Below are positions 56,301 through 64,000 of a stretch of DNA of 64,000 nt, piece after piece. The notes beneath the pieces were generated by a model. That model saw only the letters and a program-made list of their open reading frames with translations, was not told the DNA's origin and ran no database searches. The stretch's first letter is position 1, and each line of letters begins with the position of its first letter. Both the position numbers and the translations under genes were made by a program. Origin of the DNA: Mesostigma viride (lineage: Eukaryota > Streptophyta > Mesostigmatophyceae > Mesostigmatales > Mesostigmataceae); contig RPFO01000310.1 of the NCBI GenBank assembly GCA_009746045.1, positions 4,056,662-4,120,661 on the forward strand, written 5' to 3'.

Positions 56301-59300
56301 GAGCTGGCGGAGCACTCCGGTGAAAGAAAGAAGGATAGAGCAGATGGGTAAGATGTGCGATGCGTGGAGGAAACAATTCTAAGGTGCGTCATGTGGGCAG
56401 GGTGAATGAGGAGAAAAGGTGGTAAGGTTGTGCACGGAGATGCGTGGGTGAGCGTTGTACTTGCAAGCATCAAGGAGGGTGCCATGCTGACGCAGGTGCT
56501 CGTTTCTGGATGTAACCTTTGCTATTTTGGTGGGTGTTGTGGCATGCTTCTGGATTCCAATGGATGGTGTGGCGGATGGCAGGTGATCGAAAAGGTGACC
56601 CAGGAAGGCAACATGGACACCTATGACTGGGACAACTGTCCGTTACCAACCAAGGAGTCTCTGGCCGCTGCCGCCACCGCGAACGATGCCAGGGCAGCCA
56701 TGGCTGCTAAAGCGGCGGCGGCTGCCGCTGCCGTGAACGCCAGGCTGCAAGCCAGGTAGGGGGCTGTCCCTTGCTTGAGAGCGGAATGCTACAGACCAGA
56801 AGGGCATGGATGATGGATGGGAGGGGGGGGGTTGTATCAGGGCGCAAGGGCATGGATTTATGGGAGGGATAGGTTAACCCTGGCAGTCAGGGGAAATTTT
56901 GGATCTGACAAAACCGGTGGATCAACGTCGCCGGCTCCACTCTTCTCTGCTATGGCATGGCATGCCGCCCTATGTTGTTCCTCGTGAGGCCAGGCCATGC
57001 TGTGGTGGGTGGTCCTGCATGGCGTTGGCTGTTCCCGCGTGGAGTCTCTTAGTGGCGAGAAGATGAGCTGGCATGTTTCCCTCTAGCAGGCCCTTTGAGC
57101 ATGCGACTTCTGGCCTGCGCTGCTTGTCTCATCGACGTGTATTGGTGCCTGATGGAGCGCGGATGATCCGATAAATGTTGCTGTTGGCACACGGCACGCT
57201 CTCATGGCATGGGCTGACACTTGAAGGCATGAGATACGCGCCGTTACTGGGGTGCGATCTTTAAAAACCCCTTGCGGGCATGCCTCTTGTCTTCCCATGT
57301 GTGCGGCGTGGCCCCTGCAGGCTCAACGGTCCTCTGTCGCAGTGGGAATCCGGCACCGGTGCAGGCACTGGCGCGAACGAGACGCCGCTGGGGAAGGGTT
57401 CTTGGCAGGACCGCCTGGGGGGGGTGCGTTGGGAATGCGGTAGTGGTAGCAGCATGACGTCGTTGGTAGCAATGGGACGTCGTTGGTTGCGATGGGGCGT
57501 CGTTGGTAGCCACCGGATCTACTGACTCAGTTGCAACAGCTTACAATCCTCGTTGTATTCCTTGCTTGACTAGCTTGCTTTTGTGTCTAGAAGAAGGCTG
57601 GCAGGAAGCCTGGTGGTGGTCTGCAGCAATGTGGGGCACGTGGGGCACGTGTAAGCGGGCAAGGCTTCCGAAGAACGATGGGAGGGTGCCGGCACTGTCC
57701 AGCGGTCAGAGCCCCGTATATATATGTATATAATATGTATATAATATGTATATAATATGTATATATGTTATATCGTACCTAAGGGATAAGATGGACCGCT
57801 ACACGGGTTCCAGTGGGAGGCGAGGCGACCGTTAGTGCTTCACCGTGGGCATCCCTGTGTCTGCTGAGAGTATCTTTAGCTGATTTTTTGTGATCGCATG
57901 GTGGTGAACAAGCATCGCGATCCGTGTTTTTGAGGACCAAACAAAGTGATCTTTGGACCGTACATACTGATCTTTGTGGACCAAACATAGTGATCTTTGT
58001 GGACCAAACATAGTGATCTTTGTGGACCATACATAGTGATCTTTGTGGACCAAACATAGTGATCTTTGTGGACCATACATAGTGATCTTTGTGGACCATA
58101 CATAGTGATCTTTGCGGACCATACATAGTGATCTTTGTGGACCATGCATAGTGATCTTTGTGGACCATACATAGTGATCTTTGTGGACCATACATAGTGA
58201 TCTTTGCGGACCATACATAGTGATCTTTGTGGACCATACATAGTGATCTTTGCGGACCATACATAGTGATCTTTGTTGACCATACATAGTGATCTTTGCG
58301 GACCATACATAGTGATCTTTGTGGACCATACATAGTGATCTTTGCGGACCATACATAGTGATCTTTGTGGACCATACATAGTGATCTTTGTGGACCATAC
58401 ATAGTGATCTTTGTGGACCATACATAGTGATCTTTGTGGACCATGCATAGTGATCTTTGTGGACCATGCATAGTGATCTTTGTACAAAGCAACTTGTGTG
58501 TTCCGTGCGCTGACCACGCTCGGGCGGGGCATGCAAATTTCACACCAGTGCGCGGACCCCCCCAGGACCTCGTACCCATGACCTTGACCGCACTTCTACC
58601 GCACTCCTTTCTTCTTGCACACCTGCTTTCGTACACACCCCACCTCACCACAACACAGACCCCCACGCAGGCCCTCACCGGCAAGAAGGTCACAGATGCC
58701 AAACGCAAGCGCGGTGACGGCAAGCAGAACGGCGACGATGACGGCGACGTCCCTGCCAAGGGCCTGGACCCGGCGGGCAACATCCGCGTGAGCAAAGTGG
58801 AGGAGCGGCGGCGCGAGCAGCGGTCGGCACGCTTCCAAGACGGGACCGCGGTCGGGGGCACCCAACCAGGGGCCCACGAGCGGCGGCAACGCGCGGCCAA
58901 AGGCCTGATGGAGCGACAACAACTGGCATCCAGGCTGCGCGCGGGCGTGTTTGGGCTCGGGGGCGTCGCGGCGGGCAAGGGTAGTGGGGAGGACGAGATC
59001 GACTACGATGCACTCACAATCAAGGGGACGTGCCAGAATGTGGAGAAGAGCTATTTCCGGCTCACGTCCGCGCCAGACCCCGGCACGGTGAGGGGGTACA
59101 TATCCGGTTTTGTTTCCATCGCTTGGGTGGTGGGTGCCTAGTGGTGGGTGCCTGGTGGTGGGTGCCTGGTGGTGGGTGCCCAGTGGTGGGTGCCTGGTGG
59201 TGGGTGCCTGGTTGGTGTGGCAGTCTTAAGCTTGTGAATGTGCAGATGTGCGAACACGTGCCTGGCTTTGCATGGGGTCGTGAGCTTTCATCCGTAACCC

Positions 59301-62300
59301 ATCATCCATGCTCCCACGCCTCACGAACTGCTGCCGCCCCGTCTAAACCGTCCACGGTGCATCTTGTGTACGGTTGCGCTCGCTCATAGGTGCGTCCGAT
59401 CGAGGTGCTCCGCAAGGCGCTCGCGATGGTGTGCTCCAGCACCCGCAACTACCTGTACTTGTCGGACCAGATGAAGAGCATCCGGCAGGACCTCACCATC
59501 CAGCGCATCAAGAATGAGTTCACCGCAGAGGTGGGTGCATGATGAGTTCGCCGCACAGGTAACGAGCAGAAGATAGGGCACCGCATATAGATGCGCACAG
59601 ATGATTTAACCGCAGAGGTGGACAGCAGGATGTGTTTACGGCGATGGTAGGCGCTAGAGCGAGTGCAGCATGGAGTAAGGCGAAAGAGGTATTCAACGCA
59701 GAGCTAGGCACGGAGAATAAATGCACCGCCGATGGTTGGCCTGCCGGTAGGTGTGCGGATTGCCCTGCCCACATGGGTAAGGGGGACCACTGAGCAGTGC
59801 CATTCGGCTCTGGCTCGCCACAGTTGCTTGCATTTTGCGAGCAACAGTCATTGGATAACTCATTCATTGGACAGCTCGCGTGTTCGCTCTTCCTGTGCAA
59901 AACAAGGCCCAGAGCTGTATGGGTGTGCATTGCCTTTGTCAGATGTATGATGCCCTACGGCTTCGCAAGGCACACCCCTAGAGGGGGGGATGGCTTGCGA
60001 TAGTGTTGGTTATCCATGCAAGGACCACCTCCGACATGGGCCAATGTGCATGGGGCAAACGTATGATCTTGTCCATGGCTCTGTTGTTGGGATTGGGATG
60101 CCCTCGTCTCTCTCCCATGCCCTCCCCCTCCCATGTCTCCCCGCCCCCCCCATCTCTCTCATCCGATAGGAATGTCGTTGTGCGTGTTTCTGAACTTTTT
60201 CTGAAGTGGAGGCGCCTGTGGATTTGTCAATGGCCTAGCCATTCATTTAGCTAGCTCTTGCAACTGCCTGGATGACCAACGCAGTGCTGGCGTGCGTAGC
60301 CAAGCTTGCCCTCCAGTTGCCGGTGCGCTGTGCTGTGTTGCACCTACTGTGGCTCTTGATATGCTTTTGTGCATGCAACGCTGGCTGCAGAGAAGAGTTT
60401 CGGAGATATAAGCACGCTCATTAAAAGCTTGTGCGCAGTCTTGTTCCAAATATGTCGTATGCGCTGACTGCCAAGATTGTTGGTGCACTTGACACTGCCG
60501 TGGTTTTGTCCAAGCCTCGGCACTGCTCTTTTTTTTCGCACGAGATTTTCTTATCGGCCTGCCTGCTCCTGCTTGTGCGCCCCCACGTGTGCAGGCGTAC
60601 GAGGTGCATGCGCGCCTGGCGTTGCAGTATGGCGACATGGCGGAGTACAACCAGGTACATCCCGTTGGACCGTCTGTGTTTGGGTACAGATGCCAGTGTA
60701 GGAGTGCGATTGCATGGACCGCGTCGATACCCAGGAGCCACGGTTCAAGCGGTGTCAAGGACAACCGTGTAGGATCGAGGAAGGCCAAGTGTGCGCAGCA
60801 GCTTGTTAACATGGCAGATGGTTGTATGCACGTAAACATCCCATCGGCACTGTGCACCGGCTGCACTAAGCGCAGTCAGCATTACACACATCTAACTGGC
60901 TGCTCAGTTCGCGGTGTGAGGTGAGGGTGGTAGTGTCACTCGGTGCTGCCGTCGGTGGCGTCTGAGATGCGTGTGTTCTGCCCTGCCTGACTGCAGCACA
61001 CCAAATATTTACATGAATTCCAACGATTGAGTTTCAGACGGATCACCAAGCGGCTTGTCTGATGGTCCTTTTTGGATTACTGTCTCTTTGTTTGGTCGTC
61101 CACTCCCGGCAGTTAAACCTGTTCAATTGCCACCTTGAAGTTTGGCTTTTTGTCGGTGCACCGCAACAGATCTGAACAATGTTTCCCTCCAGAACCTCAC
61201 AAGAGTTTCTCTCTCTGGATGCTTCCATGCGAGGACTAACCTACCCATGACAGCCCAGCATAAGCTGTTATCCTGCTGTCCCATGGTTCCTGAACCCCGT
61301 CCCATCATCGCAAGCCTTCCCCTGGCTCACCAGGTGCCACCCCTTCTGCTCTCCACATGCCATCCGCATGCCCCCCTGCGATGTCGGTGTGCCATGTCTG
61401 CGTGCCCTCTCTGCATGGCCTTTGTCCCCCCCCCTTTCCCCGGGCGTGCCGTCTGCCAGTGCCAAACCCAGCTGGGCTTCTTGTACGAGGAGGGGATCTC
61501 CGGCTGCGTGGCCGAGTTCACCAGCTACCGCATCATCTACGCCGCGCTCAGCAGCGGGAGCAGCCGCGATGTGCTCACGCTGCTGCCAAGGTGAGGGGGC
61601 AACGTCATGGATGCGTTTGGGGGTTGTGGGTGAACCCTGGGGATGCCCCTAAAACCCCTCAGGCTCCGGGAGAAGCCTTCATATTTTCCTGGGCTATCGG
61701 GGGTGAGCATGCAACCTACCCGCACACCCGTCATCATGGCCGAGCGTACAGTGGTCTTGGATAGTCCGGATGACGCGGAGTTGCTATCTGCGACTCCAGA
61801 CCTAGGCGAGTGAGTCGCGCCACTTGCCTTCGCGGGTGAAGTATCCGCGTGGAAAAGTATCTCATCGGGTACCCCGTGGCATGCCTTCAGTGCATGTTCA
61901 CGCACTTACTTATGGATGTGTTTGGGGTATGCCCGTGAGCTACTGTCACGGCAAGGGAGCAAGCAAAATTGTGTGGGTATTGGGGTTAGCCCGCGTGCTG
62001 CTGCCACGGTGAGCGAGCAACCTCCTAGTGTGCCGCTAGTAGGAGCAGCCCGCTACCCCTGGTGCTGCCGTCATCCGCAAGGGGGCTGTGCTGATGTAGC
62101 GTTGGCCCATGGGCTGGTGGGGGCGCAATCGGAAGCTGCAAGTTGTATTTTGCTAGATGCTCTTCCTGCCAGCCAAGTGGACAGCCTAGCGAGTAGCGCG
62201 ATGTCCAGTTGGGTTGCTTGGTGCTGTGGGTGTCGGGAGGCAAGGCATGCCGTCGGTCACTCCCTGTGAACTTCACAGGTCTTCTCGGGGGCCCGTATGG

Positions 62301-63652
62301 GGCGAAGACGGTTGTTTAGTGCGCTGCGTAGTGGCACAAAGAGGACCCTCATCCATGGATGGGCAAAGCGAAGGGTGTGCGTGCCCCCCTTGCCACATCA
62401 CCCTCATTGGCATGAACAGGGTGGGGCATCATTGGGTTTTAGGGATGAACCCCTTAATGCAAACCCTATACTACTGCATCGCCTACAGACAAGCTGGTAG
62501 GAGGGGTGCACTTGCCACGTGCTGATGCCCTTGGCCTGCTAATGCATGCCTGCTGCTACATGGCTGGGTGCGTAAGTGTGCTAGCATACACCTGCGGGCG
62601 TACGCCTGTGCTGGTTGTCGTCCCTGCTTCACCGTACGGCATGTGTGCTCGTGTGTGCGCATGCTTGGAGCGGTCCAGGCTGAGCGCTGCCATCCGCAAC
62701 GACCCGCTCGTCGTCCACGCGCTGCAGACGCGCTCGGCGGTCGCCACGCGCAACTACGTACGATTCTTCCGGCTGTACGCCACCGCCACCGAGCACGCCA
62801 AGTACCTCATGGGTATGTGCCGTGCATGGGCATGTTCTCCCTTCCAACATGGGTACCTGAGGATGTGCCCCTCCCGTGTGCCCCACCAAGAGCTTAACCG
62901 CAGGGCGCGCTGAGGGCACAGGGATCATGCGTAGGGAGCGTGGGGTGTGGGGGGGTTCACGGCCAGCAATGAGCCGGGATTTTGATGTCTACGTACACCC
63001 TTGTACGTGTGCTTGTGCGCTGTCCCCCACCACGTCTAACAAGATGTAAATACTTCGCGATGAGTTATAAACAAGATATAAAAACTTCGCGATGAGTTAT
63101 AAACAAGATATAAAAACTTCGCGATGAGTTATAATCTCTTTGTCAGCATCACAGTTGCCATGTCCTGTCACACGTCACTGAAAGCAGGAGGATGGCTGTC
63201 GAGCCTCAATGGTTTGCTGGGGGACTTTCATGCTGCCTGCCTCCTACAGTTGCTGTGCTCATCATTTGGATGCTGTTTTTTTTTTTTTTGCCGCTATCCT
63301 CCCCCATCCACCCTCATCCACCCCCATGCCCGCACCCGCCACCACGGCATTCGCCACCCTGTCCCCTCACGGTTCTGCCCCCCCCCCTTCATCAGACACG
63401 GCGGCGGAGACGGTTCGCTTTGACGCCGCCGTGTGCATGTGCAAGGTCTACCGCCCCGCCGTCCCGCTGGCCTACGTCGCACGGGCGCTCGGGTTCTGTG
63501 AGCCAGACACGACGCCGGCAGCTGCCACCGAGGGGGACGGGGGGGGAGCCGAGGTGCCGGCGCAAGCATTAGAGGACTGCGAGGAGTGGCTGCGGCAGCA
63601 TGGGGCCACGCTGGCCAAGGCACCGGATGGGACCGATGTGTTTGACACCAAG
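51538..63652 (+). CDS. SAC3/GANP-domain protein, LENG8/SAC3A type (3' end outside window)
   Basis: Twelve exons in phase: 51538-51711, 52586-53554, 54601-54960, 55185-55307, 56583-56755, 57321-57423, 58671-59087, 59390-59530, 60595-60654, 61460-61590, 62679-62812 and 63396-63652, about 1,014 residues so far. Exons 2-3 are low-complexity: Tyr-Gly-Ala-rich repeats, a polyglutamine tract (53341-53402) and a shorter one. Exon 4 has WPDALRRYVVHAF. The SAC3/GANP core follows: DYDALTIKGTCQNVEKSYFR, LTSAPDPGTVRP, NYLYLSDQMKSIRQDLT, YEVHARLALQYGDMAEYNQ, RNYVRFFRLY, VPLAYVARALGF and EEWLRQHGA. The order and wording match plant SAC3A and animal LENG8, which lack the exportin-like parts of GANP. This family is linked to mRNA processing and export; the exact role is not known from sequence. 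Only a short C-terminal exon should be missing. I chose the ATG at 51538 because it is the first in the frame and follows the divergent intergenic region. Confidence 0.9.
53341..53402 (+). repeat. CAG/CAA polyglutamine tract in the SAC3A-like gene
   Basis: About 22 glutamine codons near the end of exon 2, within a Tyr/Gly/Ala-rich prion-like segment. Confidence 0.9.
53541..53900 (+). repeat. 67-bp tandem array carrying the SAC3A exon 2 splice donor
   Basis: Each unit has GCTCCCACGGAT/GTGAGTACAG or a near copy, then a CACGCCTTAAGTTGGG segment. The real exon end is 53554; copies end at 53621, 53688, 53755 and 53822, with a degenerate one at 53900. Exon sequence and donor are repeated together. 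Confidence 0.95.
55108..55170. repeat. 25-bp triplicated segment before SAC3A exon 4
   Basis: Three units of CTCCGGCTGCTCCACCCCTC-GCC ahead of the exon 4 acceptor at 55184; pyrimidine-rich on the plus strand. Confidence 0.8.
55345..55920. repeat. 23-bp minisatellite in SAC3A intron 4
   Basis: About 25 units of ATACTAGCATCTGCTATAGT-ATC, differing mainly by CTAG or CTGG. No coding content. Confidence 0.95.
57716..57772. repeat. TA-rich microsatellite in SAC3A intron 6
   Basis: Repeats of TATATGTATATAATATG. Confidence 0.85.
57950..58490. repeat. 23-bp minisatellite in SAC3A intron 6
   Basis: About 23 units of CATAGTGATCTTTGTGGACC-ATA with rare changes. The unit has no stop in three minus-strand frames, so it produces long repetitive open frames there that are not genes. 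Confidence 0.95.
59128..59220. repeat. 15-bp GTGGTGGGTGCCTG repeat in SAC3A intron 7
   Basis: Five to six units about 40 bp after the exon 7 donor. Each contains GGTGGGTGCC, a donor-like word. Confidence 0.8.
59531..59740 (+). repeat. degenerate copies of the SAC3A exon 8 end and donor
   Basis: The exon ends GAGTTCACCGCAGAG/GTGGGT at 59530. Imperfect copies end at 59558 (GAGTTCGCCGCACAG/GTAACG), 59617 (GATTTAACCGCAGAG/GTGGAC), 59646 (GGCGATG/GTAGGC) and 59734 (ACCGCCGATG/GTTGGC), plus one without a donor near 59703. Confidence 0.75.
63048..63132. repeat. 32-bp triplicated segment in SAC3A intron 11
   Basis: CTTCGCGATGAGTTATAA, followed by ACAAGATATAAA, three times with 32-bp spacing (63054, 63086, 63118). 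Confidence 0.9.
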
Positions 63653-64000
63653 GTGAGCGTGTGGATGTGCTGGACACCAAGGTGAACAGGCGCGGGCTGG
63701 TGACGGCTGTTGGTTCGATAGGGCTTGTGCCGTAAAAGGATGATGCCGAGCACCTTGGCGTAATGCTTGGATTGTGCATCACCATGTGCAACACGATAGA
63801 AATACGGTGGATCCTGGGGTGCAGAGAAAAAGGGGGAGGCAGTAGCTGGGGAAACCATGGAGTAGCTGAGCCTTTTAATCTTCGGTGTGTCTGCGTGTGC
63901 GTTTGTGGCTTGGCGGAGCGATATTTCGTGCCCGACTGCTTGTGGCTTCTGTGTGGCTTGTGGCATCTGCACATGGCTGGCTTGTGACGCCTGTGCACGC

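Noticed and set aside
57779-58978. 399-codon minus-strand frame with a repeated KDHYVWSTKITMYGPQ-like peptide
   Set aside because: It is a by-product of the 23-bp minisatellite in SAC3A intron 6, which happens to have no stops in three frames; its ends run into antisense of exon 7.

Overview
This is a window of a nuclear genome from an intron-rich eukaryote with many repeats. It holds two multi-exon host genes with GT-AG introns, and about 34 kb of nested transposons. The host is probably an alga or another photosynthetic protist: one host gene is closest in layout to plant SAC3A, and both the CACTA and the chromodomain Ty3 elements are plant-like. I cannot name the species. I saw no tRNA, rRNA, prokaryotic operon or CRISPR array.

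Left half (1-35889): a nested transposon complex. A Ty3/gypsy-type LTR retrotransposon family lies on the minus strand in three copies, called A, B and C here. A (2064-9312) is cut by the tail of one CACTA element (1-2063) and by a 1.7-kb non-coding element with TTAA at both ends (7388-9107). B (9398-31200) is nearly full length: partial 3' LTR, a 3' ORF of unknown function, protease-RT-RNase H-integrase-chromodomain, Gln-rich gag with a zinc knuckle, an ORF with an RNase H1 N-terminal-like domain, a leader, and an LTR. B is cut by a relative of the 1.7-kb element (12582-14271) and by a complete 8.6-kb CACTA transposon (21587-30203). C (31201-35889) shares B's 5' LTR, has no pol, and ends in another LTR, so the chain reads LTR-B-LTR-C-LTR. 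A, B and C supply empty sites for each other's insertions, so most insertion points can be read directly. The complete CACTA element carries a TNP2-type transposase gene and a divergently transcribed partner gene.

Middle (35890-37939): a probable non-autonomous terminal-inverted-repeat element, then a fragment resembling LINE ORF1.

Right half (37995-63998): two head-to-head host genes about 1.6 kb apart. A CCDC22 homologue (Commander/CCC complex) lies on the minus strand with twelve exons, 37995-49913. A SAC3/GANP-domain protein of the LENG8/SAC3A type lies on the plus strand from 51538, with twelve exons seen and its last part outside the window. Their introns are full of minisatellites. 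The most striking observation is that in at least eight of their introns the exon's 3' end and its 5' splice site are copied again inside the intron. This runs from a single 29-bp duplication to an array of about forty 44-bp units, and several arrays start exactly at the exon edge. The result is series of decoy or alternative 5' splice sites.
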